Positions 1 through 9,268 of a stretch of DNA of 64,000 bases are shown in pieces. Source of the DNA: Flavobacterium sp. 1 (lineage in GTDB: Bacteria; Bacteroidota; Bacteroidia; Flavobacteriales; Flavobacteriaceae); the NCBI RefSeq assembly GCF_002797935.1, contig NZ_PGER01000001.1, positions 1,736,001-1,800,000 of the forward strand, read 5' to 3'. A model generated the notes under the pieces. That model saw only the letters and a list, made by a program, of their open reading frames with translations, ran no database searches and was not told where the DNA came from. Within the stretch, counting starts at the first letter, position 1, and every line of letters begins with the position of its first letter. A program made the translations under genes and the position numbers.

Positions 1-2325
1 ATCCTTATCAATAGTATGATATAAATCTAAATTAAAATAATCATCCCCTTTTGAACCTCCTTTAAATTCAGTTCGGAAAAACAAAGTATCTTTTGAAGTA
101 ACATTGATTAAACTAAAATCCCTGATTTTATACATTTTAGTTTTAATGCTGTCCAATTCAATATAGGCGTTATACAACGGATTCTTATTATCAATTGAAA
201 CCCGAATATTATCAAAAGAATTATCCGAAGCTGTTATAGTTGGTGAATTAAAATTAAACTTAAATTCATTGTTATCGGAATTAATAATCCCTTTTACTAT
301 CGTATTTTCACTTATTTTTATTTCAGGAAAAAACATCTCAACAATTTTACTATAAACTTCAAAATTAAACTTTAAAAACTGTCCTTTTCTAACTTTTACT
401 GGTCTATAATTTGTATAAAGACTTCCCAAAGAATTTGAAATTAAACCTTTTAATTCTGCAAATTTAAATTTACCCACAATAGTTCCATTAGTAATATCTG
501 GTGCTGTAATTTTTATGGTTCGGATTCTTTTTTCGTCAAAACTTGAATTTAAATTAAAATCATTAAACTGGTATGTTTTTTTAGGATTAACATAAGTAGC
601 ATTATTTATATAAATATTACCATGAAGATCCTCAATAGAATTTCCCTGCACATCAACGATAGCATCTCCCTTAAACTGAGATATTGTATCACTGACAAAA
701 TTCAATTTGTGCAATTCAGCATTATCAATTTTTATCTGAAAATCATATTGGCTTTCTTTTTTACTTAAATTAACCAAACCGTCAAAGTTCATTTTCAAAT
801 TAGGGTCATTTACAATAATTGATCCTTTATACAATGGCAGTTTAAAATTGCCATTTATTTTTATGTTTTTATAATTATACCCATTATAGGCAATTTTAGA
901 CACATCTCCTTTTAATGAAGTATCCAAATACTTTTCCGAAAATCCTTTTCCATCAACATCTAAATTCAGACTTACTAAAGACAAATTTTTATTATCTAAA
1001 AGATTACCAATATTAAAATCATTCAAAACAACATATCCCTTATAGGCTGCTTTGTCGCTTTGATCCATATCTATAATCGTAAATTTAGCAGTCACCCCAC
1101 CCAAATCAGTTTTTGAAGTAAGATTTGCATGAATAGAAGTTGTAGTAACTTGTGTATTACCAACGAATGAAACATTTCCCAATTTCTTTATAATAACAGG
1201 CAGTTTTTTTCCTAAAACATTCGGCAGGATGCCAACTAAATCAGTATAATTCGAATTTAAATGATCAAACTTCCCGTTCATGTAGAATTTTTGATCCTTG
1301 TTCCCTAAAAGATTTTTAAAGTTAATAAAACCAATTACCCTTGTACCTTTATTATCATTTAGGCTTAAGTCCAAAAGCTTTAAATTATTCAGCGGTCCGG
1401 TAATACGACTTCTAAGCTTAAAAATCCTGTTCCTTCCTAATTCGTTATAAAAACATCGAATATCATTCGAAGCTATTTTTGCCGATTTTAGTTTAAAATC
1501 AAACTCTACTTTATTTTCAAAATCTGAAAAATCTTCAATTTCATAATTCAGCGCGGCATAACCTTTAATAGTAGATTCTTCGGTTTTTAATTCCATTTTA
1601 TCCAGTATCATGTGCTGCTGTGTGAAACTGTAATTCCCTTTTAAGTTTTTTATATACACTCCTCTATGATCCAAAAAAGACATTTTTTGAATATTCGCAT
1701 ATACTTCGGGACCATAGACTTTGAAATTGGTAACTGAGATTTTCAATCGGGTAAAATCAACAGATTTTGGTGTCTGATGATTCTCATTTATCAAAACAAA
1801 TCTGCCGTTTGACAAATCAACACTCGTAGCAGTCAATAAAAAAGGTTTCTTGGAAGGTGTCTTGCTTGTACCAAAAGCATCTATAAAATAATCCAGATTT
1901 GTCTTTTTTTCCTTTTTATAGGTTTTTAAATTAAAAAGAACGCCATCCAGAGCTATATCACTGAAAATCAAATCACCATCCAGCATTTTTTTGAACCCTA
2001 GAATTGTTGTATTAATTCTTTTGGTGTAAATTAAAGTATCTTTATGATGATCAATAATTAAAACTTTTTTAATCTTAACACCGCCAAAAAGAGTTAGCTG
2101 TACTTCATCAACATTCATTTGGATACCAAAGTCTTCATTGATGCTTTTCATGAAATACTGTGCCAGATTTGTCTGGACAAAAGGCGTAGTAATTGCTATA
2201 AAAAGTACTAACAAAAGTAATATTAGTCCAACGAAAGTACGGAATACTATTTTTTTAATCTTTTTGATACGTGTTCGTTTTTGTTTTTTTGGTACAAATA
2301 AATAATTTGCCTTTAGAAATGGCAA
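1..2325 (-). CDS. TamB/AsmA-like translocation and assembly module protein (3' end outside window)
   Basis: The frame is open from about 2325 down to base 1, giving roughly 775 residues of the N-terminal part of a very long protein. It starts with a basic stretch, then one hydrophobic membrane anchor (VFRTFVGLILLLLVLFIAIT). After that come long beta-rich, low-complexity segments with a repetitive pattern typical of AsmA/TamB proteins, which bridge inner and outer membrane and help lipid or outer-membrane-protein delivery. No ATG is available near the 5' end; TTG at 2325 is the only usual start codon upstream of the anchor, so the start is uncertain. It is divergent from tsaD. Family assignment is by architecture and recall, not by a search. 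Confidence 0.72.
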   Translation of the reverse strand, partial: MPFLKANYLFVPKKQKRTRIKKIKKIVFRTFVGLILLLLVLFIAITTPFVQTNLAQYFMKSINEDFGIQMNVDEVQLTLFGGVKIKKVLIIDHHKDTLIYTKRINTTILGFKKMLDGDLIFSDIALDGVLFNLKTYKKEKKTNLDYFIDAFGTSKTPSKKPFLLTATSVDLSNGRFVLINENHQTPKSVDFTRLKISVTNFKVYGPEVYANIQKMSFLDHRGVYIKNLKGNYSFTQQHMILDKMELKTEESTIKGYAALNYEIEDFSDFENKVEFDFKLKSAKIASNDIRCFYNELGRNRIFKLRSRITGPLNNLKLLDLSLNDNKGTRVIGFINFKNLLGNKDQKFYMNGKFDHLNSNYTDLVGILPNVLGKKLPVIIKKLGNVSFVGNTQVTTTSIHANLTSKTDLGGVTAKFTIIDMDQSDKAAYKGYVVLNDFNIGNLLDNKNLSLVSLNLDVDGKGFSEKYLDTSLKGDVSKIAYNGYNYKNIKINGNFKLPLYKGSIIVNDPNLKMNFDGLVNLSKKESQYDFQIKIDNAELHKLNFVSDTISQFKGDAIVDVQGNSIEDLHGNIYINNATYVNPKKTYQFNDFNLNSSFDEKRIRTIKITAPDITNGTIVGKFKFAELKGLISNSLGSLYTNYRPVKVRKGQFLKFNFEVYSKIVEMFFPEIKISENTIVKGIINSDNNEFKFNFNSPTITASDNSFDNIRVSIDNKNPLYNAYIELDSIKTKMYKIRDFSLINVTSKDTLFFRTEFKGGSKGDDYFNLDLYHTIDKD

Positions 2326-2344
2326 TATCTTAACTAAAAATCTT

Positions 2345-2352
2345 TAATTTTG
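2345..2352 (+). promoter_or_regulatory. Possible -7 promoter element for tsaD
   Basis: TAATTTTG fits the Bacteroidota TAnnTTTG -7 consensus and lies about 65 bases upstream of the tsaD start, in the spacer between the divergent TamB-like and tsaD genes. I do not see a convincing TTG -33 partner at 17-23 bases, so this is a weak call. Confidence 0.35.
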
Positions 2353-2417
2353 GCCAGCTGTAAAAATACTCTTTTTATGGCAATACATCAAATATACTTC
2401 AAAAATCATCTGTTTAT

Positions 2418-3440
2418 ATGCAAATTCCTGAGGTTTTTATACTTGCCATAGAAAGTTCATGCGATGATACTGCTGCTGCTGTATTGTGTAACGACAAAGT
2501 ACTGTCTAATGTTGTTGCCAACCAGTTAATTCATACTCAATACGGAGGTGTCGTTCCTGAATTAGCTTCTCGTGCGCATCAGCAAAATATTGTACCTGTC
2601 ATCGAAGCAGCATTAAAAAAAGCAAATATCAAAAAAGAACAATTGTCAGCAATAGCTTTTACACAAGGCCCTGGACTTATGGGGTCGCTTTTAGTAGGGA
2701 GCTCATTTGCAAAATCAATGGCTTTGGCATTAAGAATACCTCTTATAGCGGTAAATCACATGCATGCTCACATTTTGGCTCATTTTATAGATGAAGACGA
2801 TTTTGATAAACCTGAGTTTCCTTTTTTGGCATTAACCATTAGTGGCGGACACACACAAATTGTCAGGGTTGATGATTTTTTTGATTTAACAATCATCGGA
2901 GAAACCACAGATGATGCAGTTGGAGAAGCGTTTGACAAAAGTGCCAAAATATTAGGACTTCCCTATCCCGGCGGACCTTTGGTCGATAAATATGCTCAAT
3001 TAGGAAATCCAAAAGCTTTTCCTTTTACTAAACCCAAAGTTCCCGGATTAGATTTCAGTTTCTCTGGATTGAAAACTGCAATTTTATATTTTATTCAAAA
3101 GAAAAAAATTGAAAATCCTGCCTTTATAGAAGAAAATCTAAATGACATCTGCGCATCTATTCAGTATACTATTATTGAAATTTTAATGGATAAATTAAAA
3201 ATGGCCGTAAAGGAAACAGGTATTAAGCAGATTGCAATCGGAGGCGGTGTTTCGGCCAATTCCGGGATTCGAAATACTTTAAAAGCAACAGAAAATAAAT
3301 ACGGATGGAAAACATTTATTCCAAAGTTTGAATACACAACCGATAATGCTGCAATGATTGGAATTGTAGGTTACCAAAAGTTTTTATCTAAAAAATTTGA
3401 AACGGCAGATGTTGTTTCTAAAGCAAGAATACAATTTTAA
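2418..3440 (+). CDS. tsaD: tRNA N6-adenosine threonylcarbamoyltransferase
   Basis: TsaD (Kae1/YgjD family) transfers the threonylcarbamoyl group to A37 of ANN-decoding tRNAs, a near-universal tRNA modification. The 340-residue length is normal. Visible family hallmarks are the N-terminal ESSCDDT nucleotide-binding strand, the HMHAH metal-binding motif (about residues 112-116), SGGHTQ, and IAIGGGVSANSGIR near the C-terminus. It starts at ATG 2418, is divergent from the TamB-like gene, and its stop is two bases before the next start, so it is probably co-transcribed with rsmE. Assignment is secure from the motifs. Confidence 0.96.
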   Translation: MQIPEVFILAIESSCDDTAAAVLCNDKVLSNVVANQLIHTQYGGVVPELASRAHQQNIVPVIEAALKKANIKKEQLSAIAFTQGPGLMGSLLVGSSFAKSMALALRIPLIAVNHMHAHILAHFIDEDDFDKPEFPFLALTISGGHTQIVRVDDFFDLTIIGETTDDAVGEAFDKSAKILGLPYPGGPLVDKYAQLGNPKAFPFTKPKVPGLDFSFSGLKTAILYFIQKKKIENPAFIEENLNDICASIQYTIIEILMDKLKMAVKETGIKQIAIGGGVSANSGIRNTLKATENKYGWKTFIPKFEYTTDNAAMIGIVGYQKFLSKKFETADVVSKARIQF

Positions 3441-3442
3441 TT

Positions 3443-4150
3443 ATGCAATTATTTTATAATCCAACAATAAACGAAACTACCGAAACTTTTTCCTTTGATA
3501 AAGAAGAAAGCAAACATATAATTAAAGTATTACGTAAAAAAGACAGCGATATTCTTCATGTTACTAATGGATTAGGACTATTATTTAAAACAGAAATCAC
3601 TTTAGCATCAGATAATAAATGCACTGTACAAATAGTATCTGTTGAAAAAACTGAAACTCCAAAATACAAATTGCATCTTGCTGTTGCACCCACAAAAATG
3701 AATGACCGATATGAATGGTTTCTTGAAAAAGCAACCGAAATTGGCATACATGAAATCACACCTATTATTTGTGACCGCTCTGAAAGAAAAGTGATTAATA
3801 TAGAAAGATTTGAAAAAATCATTCTTTCTGCCATGAAACAATGCAATCAGCTGTACCTTCCAAAATTAAATCCTGCTGTCACTTTTAAGGAATTCTTAAA
3901 AGCTGAAAAAACTGGAACAGTATTAATTGCTCATTGCGAAGAAACCAATAAAAAATCATTAAAATCTGTTGTTGCACCCAACACTGATTATACAATACTA
4001 ATTGGGCCAGAAGGTGATTTTTCAAACAAAGAAATTGAATTGGCGCTTGGAAACAGCTATATTCCTGTATCTTTGGGAGAAACAAGATTAAGAACAGAAA
4101 CTGCTGCTATCGTAGCTTGTCATAGTGTAGTCTTTACTAATGAAGATTAG
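3443..4150 (+). CDS. rsmE: 16S rRNA (uracil1498-N3)-methyltransferase
   Basis: RsmE is a SPOUT-class methyltransferase that uses SAM to methylate U1498 of 16S rRNA. The 235-residue protein has the N-terminal PUA-like part (residues 1-70, KHIIKVLRKK) and the SPOUT trefoil-knot signatures GPEGDFSNKE and LGETRLRTETAA near the C-terminus. It starts two bases after the tsaD stop and is followed six bases later by the DUF4159 gene, so a three-gene operon is likely. Cytoplasmic. The motifs make the call firm. Confidence 0.95.
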   Translation: MQLFYNPTINETTETFSFDKEESKHIIKVLRKKDSDILHVTNGLGLLFKTEITLASDNKCTVQIVSVEKTETPKYKLHLAVAPTKMNDRYEWFLEKATEIGIHEITPIICDRSERKVINIERFEKIILSAMKQCNQLYLPKLNPAVTFKEFLKAEKTGTVLIAHCEETNKKSLKSVVAPNTDYTILIGPEGDFSNKEIELALGNSYIPVSLGETRLRTETAAIVACHSVVFTNED

Positions 4151-4156
4151 ATTTAT

Positions 4157-4795
4157 ATGAAAAAAGTATTGTTTGTATTATTATTCATTTCCTTTCCTTG
4201 TTTCTCACAAGAAATCGCTTTGTTAAAATACAATGGCGGTGGAGACTGGTATGCAAATCCAACCTCTTTGCCTAATCTGATAAAATTTTGCAATACTAAT
4301 ATACATACACAAATAAAATCGAAGCCCAGAACTGTTGAACCAAGCAGTCCTGATTTGCTTTCGTATCCGTTTGTACACATGACAGGGCATGGAAATGTTG
4401 TTTTTAGCGATGCCGATGTAACCAATCTTAGAAAATATTTATTGGCTGGCGGATTTCTTCATATTGATGATAACTACGGAATGGATCAATACATACACAA
4501 AGAAATCAAAAAAATATTCCCTAATGAAAGCTTAATCGAAATTCCGGCAAATCATCCTATATTCCAAAAACCATTTGTTTTTGCAAATGGTCTGCCTAAA
4601 ATTCATGAACATGATGGGAAAAGACCTCAAGCTTTTGGGATTTTCATAGAAAATAAACTTGTATTGCTTTATACATACGAATGTGATCTAGGTGATGGCT
4701 GGGAAGATGCTGAAGTACATAACGACCCTTTGGAGGTTCGCGAAAAAGCTTTAAAAATGGGAGCTAATATCATTAATTACATATTCACAAATTAA
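4157..4795 (+). CDS. Secreted DUF4159-domain protein
   Basis: A 212-residue protein with a clear signal peptide (residues 1-18, hydrophobic and ending ...FPCFSQ). The mature part is of the DUF4159 type, with the conserved FVHMTGHGNV and GGFLHIDDNYGMD segments and ending in ...ANIINYIFTN. DUF4159 proteins resemble class I glutamine-amidotransferase-like folds, but their role is not established, so I assign no reaction. It follows rsmE by six bases, an arrangement I recall from other Flavobacteriia. Family call is from recall of the conserved segments. Confidence 0.85.
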   Translation: MKKVLFVLLFISFPCFSQEIALLKYNGGGDWYANPTSLPNLIKFCNTNIHTQIKSKPRTVEPSSPDLLSYPFVHMTGHGNVVFSDADVTNLRKYLLAGGFLHIDDNYGMDQYIHKEIKKIFPNESLIEIPANHPIFQKPFVFANGLPKIHEHDGKRPQAFGIFIENKLVLLYTYECDLGDGWEDAEVHNDPLEVREKALKMGANIINYIFTN

Positions 4796-5242
4796 TTTCC
4801 TCTAAAACTTTGCAAAATATTATTTCAACACATAGAAGAAGTACATTTTCTTTCCACAAGCAATTTTTAAAAGCGCAAATATCTGTTTTTTTTTAACATC
4901 CAAAAATCTATTTTTTTATGTTGAAAAAATTACTCCCGAGTTAGATTATCAATTCATTAAAAATAAAGTCATAGCATTTTTGTTTTTTAGAACAAAATTT
5001 AACAAGTATAAAATTACTTTTATTATTCGTTTTAATTTAATCAAAAGCCATAAAGTATATTTTTATTAAAAAAAAACCTACGTAATTACACCTAAATAAC
5101 CATTTTTAAACCCAGTAAAAGCAATACTTTCTTAAAAAAAACCTAAATATATGCTGCTGAAATTTGTTATTCGTGCATTATTGTTATAAAATTGTAAAAT
5201 AATTAACCAAATAAACATATTTATAACAAAAACCCAACACTT
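4796..5242. other. AT-rich spacer without a gene
   Basis: About 450 bases of very AT-rich DNA with no coding frame of note. It must hold the terminator of the tsaD operon and the promoter of the following protease gene, but I see neither a strong hairpin nor a full promoter match. A TTTG near 5163 followed by an imperfect -7 near 5185 is the best candidate. Confidence 0.5.
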
Positions 5243-6190
5243 ATGAAAAAATTAATTTTATCAGCAACGGCTGTACTTTTATTGTTTTCTTGTCAAAACG
5301 ATCAAAATGAAACTGCAAATGAAACAAATGCTGTTACACAGCGAAAATGTGCCTCACAAGATGTTTTGGAAGCTCAATTAAAAGCAGACCCAACATTAGC
5401 CATTAGAATGAATCAAATTGAAGCTTTTACTCAGAATGCAATATTAACAAAACGTTTAGTAAACGGGAAAATTGAAATTCCAGTTGTTGTCAATGTTTTA
5501 TACAGAACTGCTGCTGAAAATATTTCTGCTACACAAATTCAATCTCAAATTGATGTTTTGAATAAAGATTATAATGCTTTAAATTCTGACTACAACTCTG
5601 TACCAGCTTTATTTGCAGGAGTTAAAGCCAGTGTAGGGATTACATTTGTACTGGACCAAGTAGTGAGAAAATCAACTACAAAAACTTCATGGGGAACAAA
5701 TGATGCAATGAAAAAAACAAGCACAGGCGGTCTTGCGCCAATCTCTCCAACTACAAAACTAAATATGTGGGTTTGTACTATTGGAAGTGATATTCTTGGA
5801 TATGCACAATTTCCTGGAGGGGCTTCGGCTACTGATGGAGTTGCTATTGATTCTAGATTTTTTGGATTATCTGGATCGGCAAATGCGCCATTCAATCTAG
5901 GAAGAACTGCTACTCACGAGGTGGGACACTGGATGAATTTAAGACACATATGGGGGGACGCTACTTGCGGTAGTGATTTGGTATCAGACACGCCTACACA
6001 CAACGATAAAAATTTTGGTTCACCAACTTATCCACACTACAGCACTTGTTCTGGTACTCCTGTAGAAATGACAATGAATTATATGGATTACACTGATGAC
6101 AATGCAATGTATATGTTCTCAGCAGGTCAAAAAAGTAGAATATCTGCCATTTTCTTGTCTGGTGGTTCAAGAGCATCTTTCAGGCTTTAA
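5243..6190 (+). CDS. M43-family (pappalysin/cytophagalysin-like) zinc metalloprotease, predicted lipoprotein
   Basis: The 315-residue protein has a lipoprotein signal peptide (MKKLILSATAVLLLFSC, lipobox Cys at residue 17), so it is probably anchored in the outer membrane or at the surface. The catalytic motif HEVGHWMNLRH (HExxHxxxxxH, about residues 226-236) and the downstream Met-turn-like TMNYMDY are those of M43 metzincin proteases, which are common secreted enzymes in Bacteroidota. No T9SS C-terminal sorting domain is present. It is a single gene followed by its own terminator. The exact substrate is unknown. Confidence 0.9.
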   Translation: MKKLILSATAVLLLFSCQNDQNETANETNAVTQRKCASQDVLEAQLKADPTLAIRMNQIEAFTQNAILTKRLVNGKIEIPVVVNVLYRTAAENISATQIQSQIDVLNKDYNALNSDYNSVPALFAGVKASVGITFVLDQVVRKSTTKTSWGTNDAMKKTSTGGLAPISPTTKLNMWVCTIGSDILGYAQFPGGASATDGVAIDSRFFGLSGSANAPFNLGRTATHEVGHWMNLRHIWGDATCGSDLVSDTPTHNDKNFGSPTYPHYSTCSGTPVEMTMNYMDYTDDNAMYMFSAGQKSRISAIFLSGGSRASFRL

Positions 6191-6213
6191 ATTAATTTGC
6201 TATTATTTATAAG

Positions 6214-6241
6214 AACTCGCTACTTGTTAGCGAGTTTTTTT
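6214..6241 (+). terminator. Rho-independent terminator of the M43 protease gene
   Basis: A perfect nine-base stem AACTCGCTA / TAGCGAGTT with a five-base loop is followed by a run of seven T, 24 bases after the stop codon. Confidence 0.9.
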
Positions 6242-6344
6242 ATCTTTATAACCTGAGTAGTTCAAAAATTACGGATTTCATCAAAAAAACAACTATTTTG
6301 CTTCAAATGAAATCACACTCAGACATATAACTAAATAGAACTAT

Positions 6345-7436
6345 ATGATTACATCCAAAATTATTGCAAATGGTATCGTAAGAGCTGTTGCCGTTTTAAT
6401 TTTAGCTGCATTAGTACTTTATTTTCTATATCAAATTCAGAATATATTAATTTATCTTTTGGTTTCATTGATACTGACTCTAATTGGCTCTCCAATTTTA
6501 AACTTTTTGAAAGAAAAGCTAAAATTCAAGCATACACTAGCTACAATAACGGTTTTATCTATTTACTTTTTAATGATATTTGGTTTTATAATGATGTTTA
6601 TTCCTTTGATAATTTCGCAGGGGCAAAATTTATCTCTTTTAAACACAACTGAAATAGAAAGAAACAGCTTAGAACTTATTCAAAAAATAAACACTTTTCT
6701 TGAAGAGCATCATATCGATTCTGCAAAGGTATTTAATCCTAACAGCTTTAAATCTTTCATTAATTTTAATACTGTGCCTAATTTTTTAAATTCGGTTTTA
6801 GGAACAATCAGCGATTTTGGAATGGGATTTGGTTCAGTTTTATTCATTACGTTTTTCTTTCTCAAAGACAGATCAATTATTTTGGAAGGAGCAAAATTAT
6901 TAATTCCCGATTCGCACGAAGAAAAAATATTAAACTCTGTCGAAAAAATAAACCTATTGCTTTCCCGCTATTTCATTGGATTATTGATACAGCTATTTAT
7001 TGTTTTTATATTATATGCCATAGTTCTTTTTATTTTTGGAATACCAAATGCTTTGGTAATTGCTTTTTTGTGCGCTGTTTTAAATATCATCCCTTATTTA
7101 GGTCCGCTAATTGCTTCAGTATTTGCTGCGGTTTTGACAATGCTAAGTAATTTAGGTTCCGATTTTCAATCCGAAATTTTGCCTACAACAATTTATGTAT
7201 TAATAGGCTTTTGGGTAGTGCAGTTAATTGACAATAATTTTTCGCAGCCTATTATTTTTTCTAAAAGCGTAAGTTCCCATCCGCTCGAAATATTTCTGGT
7301 TATATTGATTGCGGGTTTCTCATTTGGGATTTTAGGAATGATCATAGCAGTCCCGCTATACACCATTTTGAAAGTAATCTGCAAAGAATTTTTCCCTGAC
7401 AATGAGTTTATACAAAACATAACAAAAAACATATAA
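6345..7436 (+). CDS. AI-2E/PerM-type multi-pass membrane transporter
   Basis: A 363-residue integral membrane protein with about seven to eight hydrophobic segments. These are two at the N-terminus, one at about 70-95, a soluble stretch at about 100-150, and a C-terminal group with the conserved GIPNALVIAFLCAVLNIIPY-type segment followed by a PLIAS turn. These features mark the AI-2E transporter family (PerM, YdiK, TqsA). Members export autoinducer or exchange ions; the substrate here is not inferable. The stop is one base before the TTG of the next gene, so the two are likely co-transcribed. Confidence 0.88.
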   Translation: MITSKIIANGIVRAVAVLILAALVLYFLYQIQNILIYLLVSLILTLIGSPILNFLKEKLKFKHTLATITVLSIYFLMIFGFIMMFIPLIISQGQNLSLLNTTEIERNSLELIQKINTFLEEHHIDSAKVFNPNSFKSFINFNTVPNFLNSVLGTISDFGMGFGSVLFITFFFLKDRSIILEGAKLLIPDSHEEKILNSVEKINLLLSRYFIGLLIQLFIVFILYAIVLFIFGIPNALVIAFLCAVLNIIPYLGPLIASVFAAVLTMLSNLGSDFQSEILPTTIYVLIGFWVVQLIDNNFSQPIIFSKSVSSHPLEIFLVILIAGFSFGILGMIIAVPLYTILKVICKEFFPDNEFIQNITKNI

Positions 7437-7437
7437 A

Positions 7438-8619
7438 TTGAACTTAGACCTTTTAAATCCTAAAATACAGGAATTTATAAATTTAAATATTGGAGTTTCT
7501 GTTTCAAAATTGGCACTCCAAAAAAATCCGTTCCCAACAGTCGAATGGATTTCAATTTTAAATCAAATCGCAGCAAAATCAAAAGCAAAAGACAAACTGC
7601 CAACTTGGTTTTCAACTCCAAATATTATTTATCCAAGTAAAATTTCGGTAGAGCAGACTTCTTCCGAAATGACAGCATTACACAAATCATCGATTGTTTC
7701 GGGCGAAAATTTAATTGATTTGACTGGAGGTTTTGGCATTGATGATTACTATTTTTCTAAAAGAATAAAAAACATAGTGCATTGCGAAATCAATACAGAA
7801 CTGTCTAAAATTGTACGGCATAACTTCAATCAATTAAACAATAGCAATATCACTTGCTACGCTGGCGACAGTAATGAAACATTGTCAAAATTAGACACAA
7901 AATGGGATTGGATATACATTGACCCTTCAAGAAGAAATGACACTAAAGGCAAAGTGTTTATGCTGAAAGACTGCCTGCCGAATGTTCCCGAAAATCTGGA
8001 TTTTTATTTTGAAAAAACTAATTCAATTTTAATAAAGACAGCACCAATACTTGACATTTCTGCAGGAATCAATGAATTAAACCATATTAAAACAATACAT
8101 ATAATTGCAGTTGACAACGAAGTAAAAGAGCTTCTTTGGGAATTAAAAAGAGATTATAATGGGGTTATTGCCATTAAAACAGTAAATCTGGCTAAAGAAA
8201 AAACCGAGAGTTTTGAATTTAACTTAGATGAAAATCAGTTACAGCCAAGCTTTAGCCTGCCAAAAAAATATTTATACGAGCCCAATAGTGCCATCATGAA
8301 ATCCGGAGGTTTTGACGAAGTTGGACTGTTTTACAAATTAGATAAACTGCAAAAACACTCACATCTTTATACTTCCGATGAATTAATACCATTTCCCGGC
8401 AGAATTTTTGAAATAGAAAAATGCATTCCGTATAACAAAAATGAAATGAAAAACTATCTGGAGAACCAGAAAGCAAATATCACTACCCGAAATTTTACAG
8501 ATTCGGTAGAAGCTATCCGAAAAAAATGGAAAATAAAAGAAGGCGGGAATTTATATTGTTTTTTTACAACTGACGAAAATAACAGTAAAATTGTTTTAAT
8601 TTGCAACAAAATAAAATAA
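7438..8619 (+). CDS. THUMP-like-domain class I SAM-dependent methyltransferase
   Basis: A 393-residue protein. The SAM-binding motif LIDLTGGFGIDDYYF (about 97-111) and the IYIDPSRR motif (about 159-166) identify a Rossmann methyltransferase of the flavobacterial THUMP-like family, presumably acting on RNA. The start is a TTG one base after the upstream stop; no ATG fits as well, and the protein N-terminus reads naturally from it. A secreted-protein gene starts two bases after its stop. The substrate is not known to me. Confidence 0.85.
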   Translation: MNLDLLNPKIQEFINLNIGVSVSKLALQKNPFPTVEWISILNQIAAKSKAKDKLPTWFSTPNIIYPSKISVEQTSSEMTALHKSSIVSGENLIDLTGGFGIDDYYFSKRIKNIVHCEINTELSKIVRHNFNQLNNSNITCYAGDSNETLSKLDTKWDWIYIDPSRRNDTKGKVFMLKDCLPNVPENLDFYFEKTNSILIKTAPILDISAGINELNHIKTIHIIAVDNEVKELLWELKRDYNGVIAIKTVNLAKEKTESFEFNLDENQLQPSFSLPKKYLYEPNSAIMKSGGFDEVGLFYKLDKLQKHSHLYTSDELIPFPGRIFEIEKCIPYNKNEMKNYLENQKANITTRNFTDSVEAIRKKWKIKEGGNLYCFFTTDENNSKIVLICNKIK

Positions 8620-8621
8620 AA

Positions 8622-9188
8622 ATGAAATACATACTGGTTCTGGCATTCTGCTTTTTAAGTCTTTCTATTTTCGCTCAAAGACCTTGTGAATACGCAACAA
8701 ATATTACCGATTCTATTGGCACATACAAATCCACAAAAGAATATTTACTGCATGAAAAAGTCTTTGGAGGAAATTCTAATTACATTTTTGGATCATTTGC
8801 ATTAACTGACGGATTACCTACATTCACACTGCAATTTATTCAAAAAAGTAAAGATTTTGTAGAAGCAAATTGTTTTGATAAAAATTCAAAAATCTACCTG
8901 CAATTGCAAAATGGCAAAATCGTAACACTTATACATATTGACCAACTAAGCTGTGGATCATTAATTCGTGACGACAAAGGTTTTGACAACAGGGTAAAAT
9001 CAGGAACATTTCTGTTTACAAAAGACAACTACGAAGAACTGAAAAAATCTCCTGTAATTTTAATGCGGATAAAATACCTGACGGATACAGAAGATTATAT
9101 ATTCAAAAAAGAATTCACAGCTGAACTTGATGGAAAAACATATCAGCCCGAAACTTATTTCATGAATAACATCCGATGTATAGAATAA
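8622..9188 (+). CDS. Secreted hypothetical protein
   Basis: A 188-residue protein starting at ATG 8622, two bases after the methyltransferase stop. A TTG 21 bases upstream would overlap that gene and would add a charged leader before the signal peptide, so I reject it. Residues 1-20 (ILVLAFCFLSLSIFAQ) form a signal peptide cleaved after Ala. The mature part has no motif I recognise. It is the last gene of the 6345-9188 cluster and is closed by a strong hairpin. Confidence 0.75.
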   Translation: MKYILVLAFCFLSLSIFAQRPCEYATNITDSIGTYKSTKEYLLHEKVFGGNSNYIFGSFALTDGLPTFTLQFIQKSKDFVEANCFDKNSKIYLQLQNGKIVTLIHIDQLSCGSLIRDDKGFDNRVKSGTFLFTKDNYEELKKSPVILMRIKYLTDTEDYIFKKEFTAELDGKTYQPETYFMNNIRCIE

Positions 9189-9190
9189 AA

Positions 9191-9252
9191 AACAAATGGT
9201 AAAATCATCAAATAAGCTTATTAGCTAACCATTCTTGATTTTACCATTTGTT
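9191..9252. terminator. Long bidirectional hairpin between convergent genes
   Basis: A perfect 17-base stem (9191-9207 with 9236-9252; arm core AAATGGTAAAATCA) encloses a 28-base loop and ends in T-rich sequence on both strands. It sits between the plus-strand 8622 gene and the minus-strand porin, so it can terminate both. Confidence 0.75.
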
Positions 9253-9268
9253 TTGAAATTTTATTTAA